A DNA stretch of 64,000 nt from Yamagishiella unicocca (lineage: Eukaryota; Chlorophyta; Chlorophyceae; Chlamydomonadales; Volvocaceae), in contig BDSL01000037.1 of assembly GCA_003116995.1 (NCBI GenBank), positions 620,001 to 684,000 of the forward strand, read 5' to 3'. The position numbers were made by a program, and so were the translations under genes. The notes beneath the pieces were generated by a model that saw nothing but the letters and a program-made list of their open reading frames with translations, had not been told where the DNA came from and made no database searches. Positions 33,812 to 46,200 of the stretch are shown here, piece by piece; within the stretch, counting starts at the first letter, position 1, and each line of letters opens with the position of its first letter.

Positions 33812-35353
33812 CAGCAGCGGTGCCGAGAGAAGTGCGGATCCGGTGCTATCCTAAAACAATTGCGCCCTTTAGAGGTGGACTACAAAATAGGCAGGGACAT
33901 TTCTGGATGTCATCAATTTTACTTGGATTGAAGGTGGCTATACCTAGGTCACAGCAATAGTCTAATAGAAAATGCCAGCGCCAATTCATTCGATTAGGAA
34001 GTGTCACGATGCCGTCTATCGTAAATGTCACAGCGGTTGAGGATTGTCGTCGTGGTACGGAATAACTCGCCGTTGGGCGATGTCATATGGCACATGTTCA
34101 TATCGCTCACCTCGATTGCATAATCTTTGTGCATACCAATTTTGTGCATGGTGGAAACAAGGACCTGGCTTAGTCGATTACCCAGGATGCAGGCGGCTGT
34201 TGCGGCGCCGCTTAATCCAGACGCACGCTGCTGACGAAACCAGGTTTAAAGCGTGAGCAGGTAATTGCATCCGGAATAGGACAAAGAGGTGCGCAGGGGC
34301 GACACCGTGTACTTGGAAGCACGGGCCTGCACGGGCTGTCCCGTGCTCGATGCAACACGCGCGCAAACCGTCGTAACTCAAACAAGGGAAGCTTCATGCT
34401 ACTACACTTACGCATTCAATACATACGATCAGGTGCTAGCCTTTGGGGATTGAGGTGAAACGGACATTACGCCATGTACCGGTATGTCAGGTGTCAGGCT
34501 GCGCGGGGAATCTTCTAATGGAGTCCACAGACGGACCTCATCGGCATGCGGTTCGAACACCGCGCATTGCATTGCAGTTGCGATGCAATTGCAGTGTACT
34601 CGTAGTGCAGCAAGGGGGCGCCATGTTGGTTGTTTGGTGTGCGCTGCGGTTCCTGTGCCTCGCCAAACGGGGCCGGTTTTGTTGGAGGTGCCGAATCGTC
34701 CTACAGCGAGAGTCCTGTCAAGGTTATTCGCACTCGGTACCCTGGATGGGGCCCCTGGTGACGGGATTCAATCAGGATCGTGCCTCTGGCGCTGCCGCGT
34801 AGCTCACACACGAACCAAGAGTGCACCGCTGCTACTGCTACCCGCACACAGCGCCAGCAGGCGTCATTACGCACCAGGCCGGTTGCACAACAAAGAAACC
34901 GATGCGGCGTTGCAAAGAGCCAACCAAGCAACCTGCGCCGTGATGAAGAGCACGACCTTCCTCGGCGAGGCTCGGCGAGGCTCGGCGCCAGCCGCCCATT
35001 ATGTCTTCAGCCGTCCATCACGTAATGACTTCTACACACGGCCCGGACCGGGGCCGAAGCCAATTCCGCTGCTTCCCGCCCGCTGCAACCGCGGGAGTGG
35101 GGGGGCGCGCAAGAGCGGCGCAAACACCCTGACGTCCCTCTCGTCTGCCCCCCCATTGCGGCTCCAACAGCCGCTGTCCGGCACAACCCCCCCTCGACCC
35201 CCACATCACGCCATCGGGACCACAGAGCGACCCGGGGGGCGGGGGCAGGACTCGACGTGTATGGCTTCGTCCTGTTCCTCCTCCTCTTGTTGCCGGCCCC
35301 AAGGGGGGGAGCTCCTCCCCAATCAGCTCGCACTCGGCCAGCAGCCCGCCCAG
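33812..35353. other. Intergenic: kinase 5' and protease 3' side
   Basis: This should hold the kinase promoter and the protease 3'UTR. I found no minus-strand TGTAA and no reading frame with recognisable motifs. Codon-like GC bias falls away between about 33.85 and 34.5 kb. Confidence 0.45.
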
Positions 35354-38300
35354 CTAGGATGATGCGACGGCGCCGCCGCCCGCAGCCGCAGCCGCAGCAG
35401 CCACTGACGTCACGGCCGTTGTGTCGACTAGCGCCAGCACGGGATCCGTGGTGATGCCGCAGTCGTTGCCCTTGCGGCTGATGCGCGCGTAGCTGGGGGG
35501 GCGAGGAGGCGCGGGGGGGGCGAGGAGGAGGGAGGGGCAGGGAAGGGAGGGAAGGGGGCGAGAGTTCACACAAGCGCAGGCTGCTGGGCTGAGGGTGCGG
35601 GCCTGAGGTGCGAACTTCGCAAGGCGGGTGGCAGGAAAAGGGGCGGGGCATGTGGAGGTCGTGGGCGGGCCGGGACTCCCTGCGGGGAAGAGAAGACGCA
35701 ACACTCAGCACTCAACCAGCACTGCCGGGGAAGCAGCACACCAGCGGGGCGCCCCTCCTAGCTAGCAACACACCCTCCGGCGTGCCCGTCACCACTCCCG
35801 CCTCACCCGTCCATGCCCCAGTACTTGGACCAGCTGGGGTAGCCGAGTAGTGGCAGTCCGTTCAGGGGTGAAGGCGGGTGGTGACAGAGGCGACCGGTGG
35901 AGAGACCAATCGCCGCAGAGGGCAGTAGGCGGATGAGCCGCAGTGAGAGGACACCCGAAGGAGGGGGCAGGCGGGGGGGGCAGGCGGGAGGGGGCAGGCG
36001 GGAGGGGGCAGGCGGGAGGGGGCAGGCGGGAGGGGGCAGGCGGGAGGGGGCAGGCGGGAGGGGGCAGGCGGGAGGGGGCAGGCGGGAGGGGGCAGGCGGG
36101 AGGGGGCAGGCGGGAGGGGGCAGGCGGGAGGGGGCAGGCGGGAGGGGGCAGGCGGGAGGGGGCAGGCGGGAGGGGGCAGGCGGGAGGGGACCGGACAGCG
36201 GAGGGCAGCGCGAGGGAGGGGGACATGGGAGGGGGAGGAAGGGCGGAACAGCAGTCAGTAGGCTGCACAGCAACGGCCTCTTTTGCAGCCCCACCTCAGG
36301 TGTTTAGCGGCAGCATGCCGAACGCCCAGCAGCAGCAGCAGGGCCTGCAGCTGCTGCCCTGCCAGCTGGGAGCTCGCTTGCCGCTCGCCTCCCCTCCCTC
36401 CCTCCCCAGGGCCCCCTCCGCCCACCTGCCGACCTACGGGTTTCCTCCCCCTCCCCCAACTTGCCCAGCACCTGCCACTGTGCCAGCTGGCAACTAGCCC
36501 CCGGCCCCCGGGCCGTGGGGTCGGCACATGCCCAGGTGGACGAACGCCCCCCCGCCGCCCGCCTGCTCCCTCCCCCCTCCACTCCCCCCTGCCGCCCCCC
36601 CCACAGTAGTTTTACCCCTCCACCCCCCTGCCGCACCTATTCTTGATGAGCCAGTAGTCCACACCCTCGGGTGTGGTGCCGTACCCGACCAGCAGAATAG
36701 CATGGTCCATGAAGTCAGCGCCCTGAGGGACGAAACGGGAGTGAGGGGGAGCAGTCGGTACCAGTCGGTGTCAGGCGGGGGCAGTCGGTGTCAGGCGGGG
36801 GCAGTCGGTGTCAGGCGGGGGCAGTCGGTGTCAGGCGGGGGCAGTCGGTGTCAGGAGGGGGCAGTCGGTGTCAGGCGGGGGCAGTCGGTGTCAGGCGGAG
36901 TGCTGGGCCGCTGAGCAGCAGCTGAGGTGGCCACTAGGTACCGAGAAGGAGCCCTCGACCCTTGAGGGCCCCCGGGTCCCCCGAGCCCCCCCCCGAGCCC
37001 CCCCGGGTCCCCCGCCACGTTGCCCCCTCCCACCTCGTTGCACTGGTCGTTGTGGTAGACCCCCTCCGAGTAGAACTTGAAGGGCGGCAGCCCCGCGTTC
37101 ATGACCACCGCCACGGGTCCATGCAGCGCCACCGCCTCCATCAGCGCGCCCTCGTCGCGGGGGGGCACGTTGAGGAAGCCGGAGAAGCGGCCGGTCAGGC
37201 GGGCGGGGGGGCCGCGGGCGCCAGCAGAGGAGGAGGAGGAGGACGTGCGGGCGGGAGGCAGCAGCGTAGGGCCCCTGTGGCGGCAGCAAGCCAGTGGGGG
37301 GGCAGTACGGGGGCACATTGGGAATAGGAGTCGAGCTAATCGAGCTAAGAACCACCTCCTCCTCGCATCCCTAACACCGAAGGAATGCGACCTAACCCCC
37401 CCTGCACAGCTTCGCCATGACTGGGGCCTCATCCCAGCCTGCAGGCATAGGGCCCCTTGCTTCTTTCGCAGCTTCCACCCCTCCCCTCAACACCGTCCCC
37501 CGCCACCCTCCCCCACCGCACACCACATACACACATGCACCTGTGGCTCAGCGGCACCCCCCCTCCGCACCTGCAGTACGCGTTCTGCGCCATGTACGGG
37601 TAGTCTGCCTCCTGCGCCACCCCGCCCGCGTCCACCACGTACTGGATGGCGGGCTCCACGTTGCCTTCGGAGCGGGGCGGGGGGGGGGCGGGGGGGGGGG
37701 CGGGGGGAAGCTGGCGGCAGGAAGCTGGCGGCAGGAAGCTGGCGGCAGGAAGCTGGCGGCAGGAAGCTGGCGGCAGGAAGCTGGCGGCAGGAAGCTGGCG
37801 GCGCCGCCAGCACACCGCACTGGGGACACACACACCATCCCTCTGTCGCCACCCCCCTCCCCTCGCCCTACCCCCCTCGCCCTTCCACCCCCACCTCCCG
37901 CGCAACCGTTGTTGTCGTAGTCCCAGGAGCAGTCCACCAGCTGCTGCTCGCTGAAGGACAAGGCCTGGCCTGTGTGTGTGTGGGGGGGGGGGGCAGCGGA
38001 GAGCAGGAGGAGGCGGCCCGGGTGACGTCGAGGTGGGGCAGGGGGCGAGTGGCATGATGGTCGCGGTACTCCGCTTGAGGCCACCACCACATCCTGCCCA
38101 GCCCTACAGATCCAGATCCAGATCCAGGTCCAGCTGCGACCTGGCCACCCCTCAAACCATTTTTAATTTTCACTGCCGACCCACGGGCATCCTCTCGTGC
38201 CCCCCTCTTCCCCTCGCAAGCCCAGAAGCGGCCACCCGATCACCGCCGTGTCCCCCACCCGACCCGACCCGCCCTGCCCCGACCCGACCCGACCCGCCCT

Positions 38301-41300
38301 GCCCCGACCCACATCGCCATGTCTCGCCCTGCCCCGACCCACATCGCCCCCTGCCCCGACCCACACCGCCTCGGCCCTCCCCCCTCTCGCTAGCCCCCTA
38401 CCTGTTGCCTTGAACCAGGCTCCCTGCATGGCGCCCACTGCGCTGAAGGCCTGGGCGGGGAGGGGACCGAACAGGACGGCAAGGTGGGCAGATGCACTTC
38501 CACCGCAGCCGGCTACTCAGTCGTCCCGCCTAGATGCTGAAAAGCGCCCCTCCCCACACACACACGGCCCGGGTCACCTAGTCCCGGGTGATCTAGTGCC
38601 GATCCCTCCCGTGCCGGTCCCCGCCCCAGGTCTTGCCCGGCTCGAACAAACAAATACCCCGCGTCGCCTTGACTTCGCAACAGCACCCTCCCTCCCGCCC
38701 CCCTCCCCACACCCCTTCTGCCGCCCCCCTCTCCGCACCCCTTCTCCCGCTCCCCTCCCCGCCCTCCCCTCTCACCCAGCAGCTGCCGCACGACACCTGG
38801 TCCTTCACCCCCGGGCCATCAGCCCCCGAGCCCCGCCAGTCCACGAAGGTGGGCAGCTGCTCGTTGCTGAGGACCCGCCGGTAGGTGCCGGCGGCGGCAG
38901 TGAGGGGACGGGCGCGGCGAGGGGAGCTGGAGGAGGCCGCACGCGGCGACAGGCCCAGCATAGTGGCGGCCCACTGGTCGTGAGTGAGGTGCGCGAAATG
39001 GTTGAGCGACAGGGTGTAGCTGGAGGAGGAGGAGGAGGAGCCGGCTGAGGGTTCGCGGTTGAGGCGGTTGTGCTCGTCCACGAGAAGTTCGTTGGCCTGC
39101 AGCGCGGATACGGAGCTGGCGCGCAGCTCGTCCAGCACGGCCGAGGAGTGGGCTGCGCCGCGGTCCAGGGAGGGGGGAAGAAGACCCGGTTACTTGCACG
39201 ACATGGGAAGCTGGAGCGGCGCATAGGCTTCGGAGTTCGGACACGTCGGGGAGGGGGAGAGGACGCGGGGTAGGTATGCTTGGGCGCCGGGTGCGGGTGC
39301 GGGTGACCTCACCGCGGCCCCGCGGCCTACCCTCCCGCCTCGACAACCCCACCCACCCACCCGCCCGCCCACCCGCCCGCCCACCCGCCCGCCCACCCGC
39401 CCACCCACCCACCCACCTGCTCCCAGACGTGCAGCCGGCAGCAGCACACCCAGCCTGGCCGCAACCCCCACATCTCGCCGCCCCTGCCCCTGCTGCTGCT
39501 GGGGCTGCTTGTCTCCCTGGCAGGCGGCCGGCAGGGCGAAGGCGCCGGCGGCTACCTTCCCCGGCTTGAAGCGGGTGAACTCAATCACGTACTCATCAAA
39601 GTGGGAGCCTGCAGATGGGGAGCAGGTGGAGGTGGGGGAGGCAGGAGGTGGGGGCAGGAGGTGGGGCCAGGAGGCACCGCAGGAGGTACCGCAGGGGGTA
39701 CCGCAGGAGGTACCGCAGGAGGTACCGCAGATTAGGATGGGGGAAGGAGGGGCAGTCTGTTTGTGCGTTGTGTGGGAAGCAGGGCTCCTAGGGGTGCCGG
39801 AGTGCGCGGACACAACACTCGCCGGCCCTATTGCCCCGCCCCAATGGAGGCGCCCCGATTCCCCCCTCCCCCGCCCCAGCATGCATCCCAAAATGCCTGT
39901 CCTAAACGGTTTTTTTCGGGCATCCACGGGTCTCCCTTGAATCCCCCGCCCCACCGGTCATGACATTGACCCCCATCATGTAGAACCGCAGCGGCCAGCC
40001 GTTGGGGGCGGTGTAGAAGGTGTAGGTTGCGGTCTTCTCGCCGGTGCGGGAGGACATCTGGCAGGTGGGTGACGGGGGGAGGAGCGGGTGGTGTGGGACC
40101 TCCGGTCAGCGAACAAGCCGGTCATGCAAGGAGGGGGCGGGGGGTGGATGGGGGGGGGGATATACAAGTAATCATATACAAGTAATCCGCGAATCTTTGG
40201 GAGGGGGCTCCGACGACCGGTGCAGGATTGGCAGGGGCAGAAAGGCGCCGGAGGTTCTTGGGGCTGGGGGAACACGCCGACGTGGTTCGGTGTGGGGTCG
40301 ATATGGGTCGATGTGGGGTCGATGTGGGTCAGTGTGGGGTCGATGTGGTTCGGTGTGGGTCGATGTGGGATCGATGTGGGTTTGATGTGGTTCGGTGTGG
40401 TTCGGTGTGGTTCGGTGTGGTTCGGTGTGGTTCGGTGTGGGATCGATGTGGGTCGGTGTGGGTCGGTGTGGGTCGATGTGGTTTTGCGCCACGAGGCTCC
40501 CCAGGTGGGTCGCTGGAGGTGGGCAGTGAGTCATGCTCTCAGCGGGCAGCTCGTCTCGTCGCCACACGATTTGCGTCCCCTTGCCCTCCCCCCCGACCAC
40601 GTCACGGGGCCCCCTGCCGCCCCCCGCCAAATCACACACGCACACCCTTACCTGCCACATCAGGGCCTCCGCGTTGCCCACCTGCGCCGTACCTGCGTAC
40701 GACCAGCTGGCGATATCGGGCAGCGGCTGGGCGGGGCGGAGTGGGGCGGGGTGGGTGGGGTTTGCAAGGACATCCGCGAATCCACGGCCGACATACCAAG
40801 GGCGATGACGGGGGGTGGGGGGTGAGGGGCAGGGAGAGAGCCGGAGCAGCACCGGGGTTGTGGGCAAGCTAGTGCGGTGAGGAGGGGGGGTTCGAGGGAG
40901 ACCCGTGGAGGGGGTTGGGCTGCTGGTTGGTTGAGACCTGCCCAAGCAAGGCTGGCACAACGATCCAGCTGCAAGGATCCAGCTGCAAGGATCCAGCCGC
41001 CATCGCCACCATTAAGAAACCACTCCGCCCACCTCCTAGGAACAATCCGCACCAGCACCCAAATCCTCATCGTAGCCAAGGCCGGCTCCCTGACCTCCAA
41101 CTATCGACTCCTCTCTGCTGCCCTTTCCTCCCCCACCTCCGGGCAACTCGCTCACCGTGGACGACTCCCCCTCGCCCAGCCCCAGCCCCAGCTCCCTCAG
41201 CAGCTGCAGGTGGGCGGTGGGGCCCGTGCTGGTGTTGCTGTAGTCGCACTGCACCTCGTTGATCCGCGGGTAGAGGTTCCAGTTGGTGCCCTGCGCAGGA

Positions 41301-42597
41301 GGGGAGAAGCGAGGGGCGCCAGGGAGGGGAGGGGAGGGGAGGGGCACCAGGGAGGGGTTGTACCCCCAAGAGGTCACAGGCACGGGCTACATCCCGGCCC
41401 GACCCGACCCGACCCAGTTCAACCCAAATCAGCGGCGCCGCATCCGCTGCACCATCGTCCAGCCCCCGGCCCAGCCAGCTGCCCTCCTCAAAGCTGCCCT
41501 CCTCACAGCTGCCCTCCTCACAGCTGTCTCTGCCAAGGCGGCAGTACGACCACCGCCCCGCAACCTCCGCCCCACAACCCCTTGGGGGCTCCTGTCATGT
41601 GCCCATGACGTCACATGATCATGGACCGCACCGGCTTACCCCGTACGGGTTCCTCTCAGCCCCACACTGCCCTTCCCATGACATGACCCTCCCTGGGGAC
41701 ACGGCCGCTCCCCGCCTCCCTGCCTCCTTCCCTCCCTCCTTCCCTTCCTGCCTACCCCACCCCGTCCCCCGCTCCTTGCCTTGTTGATGTCCCAACCGAT
41801 GCTGTCCATTCCGCCGTACACGTCAAAGCGGTACCGCTGGCCCGGGCCATCCCACCAGACGTGAACGGGGTACCTGCGACCCAGCGCCGAGCCGGAGGTA
41901 GGGCCGGGCAAATGCAAGGGGGAAGGGGGGGAGTTATGGAAGGCCGGTTTTTTCCCGGGACCGAGCTGCCATGGGACCTCACTGTGAGTAGGCTAAAGAG
42001 GGCGGAGCAGAGGGATGGTGGGGCCAACGGCTGGAACCCAGATTGTTGGGTTTCGTGTAGTCCAACTACGGAAAACCGGCAAGTGGGCAGGTGGAATTGT
42101 CGTGTGCCGGCGATGCCAGGGATCCAGCCCGCCCCAGAGCAGTAGCAGCAGCAGATGATGGTGATGATGCAGCCCAGGTCCACAATAGCAGAAGCGCTGC
42201 GCTCACTCCTTCCACACATTATCGCGATCCCTATGCCTGCTGCCTAGAACCCAGCAGGCCACCCACTTGAGACCTCCTGGCTGCATCGTCTGGACGTATG
42301 GCAACATCAACGTGTACTCCATCTGCAGCGCGGGTGTTGACGAACAGGGGCAAGAGTCACCGAAGCGTTCAGACAGAACGGTTCCACAAAGCCCTAGTCG
42401 CAGCTCATGTCGGATCTCGCATCCCCGATTATGATGCAATAGCTGTAATTTGAAGGAGTCACCTCGTAGGTGTCCGGCCACTGGGGCGGTGCTTGCGTAT
42501 GCAGTTGGCCGCGCTGGTCGCCATCTATCGGCCTTGCTGCATGCGACTGTCCGGCTATGACTGCAAAAAGTATGCCTACAGCCCACAATGCCATCAT
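35354..42597 (-). CDS. Secreted papain-family (C1A) cysteine protease
   Basis: Starts with a signal peptide (MMALWAVGILFAVIAGQSHA). An N-terminal domain of about 200 residues follows: YPVHVWWDGPGQRYRFDVYG, GTNWNLYPRINEVQCDYSN, FYTAPNGWPLRFYMMGVN, SHFDEYVIEFTRFKPG. An I29-type inhibitor segment (LNHFAHLTHDQW, about 39000) precedes the mature enzyme, PTFVDWRG. Catalytic residues are all visible: Gln and Cys in KDQVSCGSCWAFSA, His in DHAILLVGYG, Asn in KNSWSKYWGMDGYARI, plus GCAGG and the C-terminal GNDCGITTD. The catalytic Cys and Asn motifs are each rebuilt across introns. The extra N-terminal domain recalls Dictyostelium cfaD-type proteases; that link is from memory. One intron (after GWDINK) appears to use a GC donor. 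The exons between about 39500 and 39170 are uncertain. Confidence 0.87.
35962..36190 (+). repeat. 14-bp minisatellite (GGGGGCAGGCGGGA)
   Basis: About 16 nearly perfect units in a protease intron. They produce long spurious Gly/Arg and Pro/Leu open frames on both strands. Confidence 0.95.
36760..36900 (+). repeat. 20-bp minisatellite (GGGGGCAGTCGGTGTCAGGC)
   Basis: About seven tandem units, one with GGAG for GGCG. Protease intron. Confidence 0.9.
37709..37802 (+). repeat. 14-bp minisatellite (GGAAGCTGGCGGCA)
   Basis: Seven nearly perfect units in a protease intron, close to the exon encoding EGNVEPAIQYV. Confidence 0.9.
39880..39941 (-). repeat. Family A fragment, inverted
   Basis: Reversed family A 5' half with several substitutions (CATGCATCCCAAAATGCCTG to CTCCCTTGAA). 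Protease intron. A shorter forward piece (TTCGAGGGAGACCCGTGGAG) lies at 40890-40909. Confidence 0.7.
40270..40485 (+). repeat. GTGTGGTTCG / ATGTGGGTCG minisatellite
   Basis: About 20 imperfect 10-11 bp units of two alternating types in a protease intron. Confidence 0.85.
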
Positions 42598-43216
42598 ATT
42601 GCTTGTAGCGGTTTACGCAGCTAGACCTCTGAGTGTTTTGAGGTTTCGGGAGTGGCACGTCGGAGCAACTAATTTGAGACGATTCCTTGCTTGCTATACA
42701 CACAACCCTAGCGTCACATCAAAGCCCGCAAGTATATAGATGCGCGTCTTGACGGTTTATAAAAAACATGCAAGGTGCATTTGCATCGGTGTAGTACCGA
42801 TTACCAAAAGCCGCTGGAACGCAACTATTGGGAATACATTTCTTGCTGTATAAAAATTGAGGCAGTCCTCAAGACAATATGATCATTCGCATTCGCCAAT
42901 GTGGCAGTTTGTGGCGCAACTGAGGCCTGTGCCAATTCAGATTTTCGCGCCTGGTTCTTTGTCCCTGTCCTCCAACGCAGCTTGTTTATTGTGAAAATAA
43001 TAGATCCAAAGTAAACTGAGGTGTGAGGTGTGCCTCGGACCTTGGGTCTGTGCTTGCAAGTTGAGAGGTATGGATGCCTCGCTAAAACGGCTGCCATGGT
43101 CCATTAACGATTGTTGTTGATAAACAATTCGAATATATGTCGCTCTGTAATTCGCACGTCCTCCGCCGCCTGTCGTTTAAGCTCCGTCAAGGCCCGGCCT
43201 TGCCGCGGCCAGCGAC
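42598..43216. other. Divergent intergenic region
   Basis: It separates the minus-strand protease from the plus-strand Pro/Gln-rich gene and holds both promoters. It is AT-richer than the flanks. A TATA-like TTTATAAAA (about 42758) lies about 160 bp upstream of the protease start. No gene is seen. Confidence 0.5.
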
Positions 43217-46200
43217 ATGCCCGGACTGCGACACTTACTAGCACATCCAGGCGCTCATTCTCTGCTGACTTCGACCCGAGCGCGCACTGGGCTGACGCAC
43301 CGTGACCCTCATGCTCCCCTTTCTCTGCCCTCGCAGGCTTTCCGTGCCCTCCTAGCCTGCAGCACGGGCTTGAAGTGCTTACTGATGGAGGCCCAGGGAT
43401 CGGGAAGGGGGCCGCTGCCCTGCGCCAACAACTCCACGGCGCCCACGGCGACCGCCCCCGTCCTGTTGGCGCCGTCTTGGGCAACATCCGCCAGCGCCGG
43501 CGGCGATGGCTCCGCACCAGCAGCCCCGCCGCCGCAAGCACCGCCGCAATTGCACCCACCATCGGACTACCATGCGGGAGGGCCAGGAAGCTTCACTGAG
43601 CCCCCTCGACACGCCACCGCTGCTCGGCTGCCGGAGCAGCAGCACCCGGGCTGGACCTGGGACGGCCACAGCTGGCAGCCGTCGTGGCAGGAGGGTCCAG
43701 GGGGGGCGCAGCCTCCCCCGGGCTCGACCTGGACCTGGACCGGCAGCGAGTGGGTGCAGTCGCGGCCGCCGGAGAGTGACAGGGCCGGCGGCGGCAGCGG
43801 CCGGACATTGCAGCCGCCACCGCCGGGGGGGCCCTACACGTCCCCACCACCCCCCCACAGCGGCCAGCCTGCCTACCGGTACGAGGGGGAGCCCTCCAGG
43901 GCAGCAACGACACCACCGGCGCCAGCGTCCTCCACACAGGGTCCCGGGGGTCCCCCCTCCGCCGCAACCGCCTGCGGGTATCCCGACCCAGCCGCTCCGC
44001 CCACCCAGCCGCCGCAATACCAGCAACCGCCGCCGCAGTACCAGCAACCGCCGCCGCAGTACCAGCAACCGCCGCCGCAGTACCAGCAACCGCCGCCGCA
44101 GTACCAACAACCGCCGCCGGGGCAGTACCAGCAACCGCCGCCGTACCAGCAACCACCGCCTTACCAGCAACCGCCGCCGCTATATCAGCAATCACCACTG
44201 CAGTACCAGCAACCAACGCCGTCGCCATACCGGCAACCGCCACATCCGTACCAGCAACCGCCGAACCATTATCAGCTCCCTCCGGCGGCGTACCAGCAAC
44301 CGCAGCAGCAGCAGTACCAGCAACCAACGCAGCAGGCCCAGCAGCACCCGTACCCACCTCCATCCTTCGGGGCAGCGCCACCGCCGGCTGCTGCTGCTGC
44401 TGCTGCTGGTGGCCCCCCCACCGGGCCGGTACCGCCGCACCCCTCGGGCGGTGTGGGTTCGCCGGCACCTCCCGCCCAGCCTCCTCCCTCGGAGGACCCG
44501 CCACCGCACCACCCGCCCGCACCCGCACCCGGCGGCGTCGTCAGCCTCCTTCCGCCCCCTGCTCCCGGGCGGGACCCGGATGGTGCTGCCGTGCTTCAGC
44601 AGCAGCAGCAGCAGCAGCGGCCTCAAATGGACTTGGAGGAGGAGGAGGAGGAGGGCGAGGTGCCGCGGCAGGAGTACCAGCAGCAGCAGCAACAACAACA
44701 ACACCAGCAACAACACCAGCAACAACACCAGCCGCCACCGCATCAGTACCAGTACCCCCCACACCATCCCGATTCGTACCAACCGCCGCAGCACCAGCAG
44801 TACCCACCGTACCCTCCCCAGCCTGGGCAGCCCCCCCCGCAGTACCAGTACCCCCACACCCATCCCCATCCCCACCCCTACCCGCCGCCACACCACCAGC
44901 ACCAGCAGGGACAACAGCAGTGGCCGCCGCAGCAACCGCACCTCCAACAACCGTACCACCAACCGGAACCGCAGCAACGGTACCACCAGCCGCGACCCCA
45001 TCACCTGTACGACCAACCGCGGCAACCGCAAGCGCAGCACTCGTACCAGCACCAACAGCAGCAACCGCAATACGTTGACCACCCGATGCACGACCTGGAC
45101 CGAGGGCGGGCCGACGCCCCTGCCAGCTGGCCGCCGCAGCAGCAGAAAGTAGCAGGCGAGCCCGGCGGCCCGGGGCTCGAAACCCGGCAGCAGCAACCCG
45201 CTGAGCACTGCGGAGCCGCCGTTGGGGCCGGCAGCCCTTCCACCGGCAAGAGGGTCCGCTCTCTGTCAATGGAGCGCGGCGGGACGGGGCAGGCGCCGGC
45301 TGGCGCAGCAGCAACAGCCGCGCCGGCGGCGGCGGCGGCTGCTTCCCCGCGCGACTCCGCCGCCTCTGGCGCCCTGCGACTCCCCGGCCACGGCTCCTGC
45401 CTCTCCCTGACGCACCCCCTGGCGGCTCTCGGCTTCTGGGTGGACGCCCTGCCCCAGGGCAGCAGGCCCCTGCTGCAGTGCCAGCAGCCGCAGCAGCGGC
45501 GCCAGCAGCAGCAGCTCCGAAGGCTGCCCGGCGCGGCGCCGCCGAGTCGGGTGCCGGCGGCTGCTGCTGCCAGCTGGCCGCCAGCAGTCAGCCAGGTGCC
45601 GCCGGAGGGCGCTGGAGGCTTCGCCGAGGCGGCGGCTCACGCGGCTGCCGGGCCCCACCAGCCGCAGCCCCGTTCCTGTGCGGCCCGCCTGCCCGGCCAG
45701 CCGCTGCTGGCGCTCCCCGCCAGGCCGCTGCCGGGTGCGACCCTGCCGACGACCACCAACACCAACACCACAGCTGCGGCCGCCGGCGCCGGCGCCAGGA
45801 AGTCGCCGGAGGCGGCGGAGGCGGCGGAGGTGGCGGAGGTGGCACCACGTGCGCCGGAGCTGGAAGCCTCATTGTGTACGGCGGCAGCGGCAGCGGTGAC
45901 GGCGGGGGCTGGGCAGCAGGGTTTCGCTGGCGCTCCGGTCCCGCCGCCCGGCGGTGCAGTGCCTGAGGCGGCGGCGGCGGCAGGGGCGAAGGCTCCTCGC
46001 GCTCACGGCGGAGACCGCACCGCCGGGCCGGCTACTCCCGACCCGCTGGTGCCTCCGCCCCCACACAACGCCACCGTGGCGGCTGGAGTGGAGGGAGTGG
46101 AGGGAGTGGGGGGCGGCGCCGTTGCGGGCAACGATGGTGGGTCGGCCGACGCCGCGGCCCCACCGCAGCAGCAGCAGCCCCCGCAGCCGCCCCAGCAGGC

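Noticed and set aside
35789..36497. Pro-rich and Gly-rich open frames on both strands
   Set aside because: Produced by the 14-bp minisatellite in a protease intron.
43506..45208. Long Arg/Ser/Thr and Val/Leu open frames overlapping the Pro/Gln-rich gene
   Set aside because: Shadow frames of a GC-rich repeat. The frame encoding QYQQPPP is longest and has the most protein-like ends.
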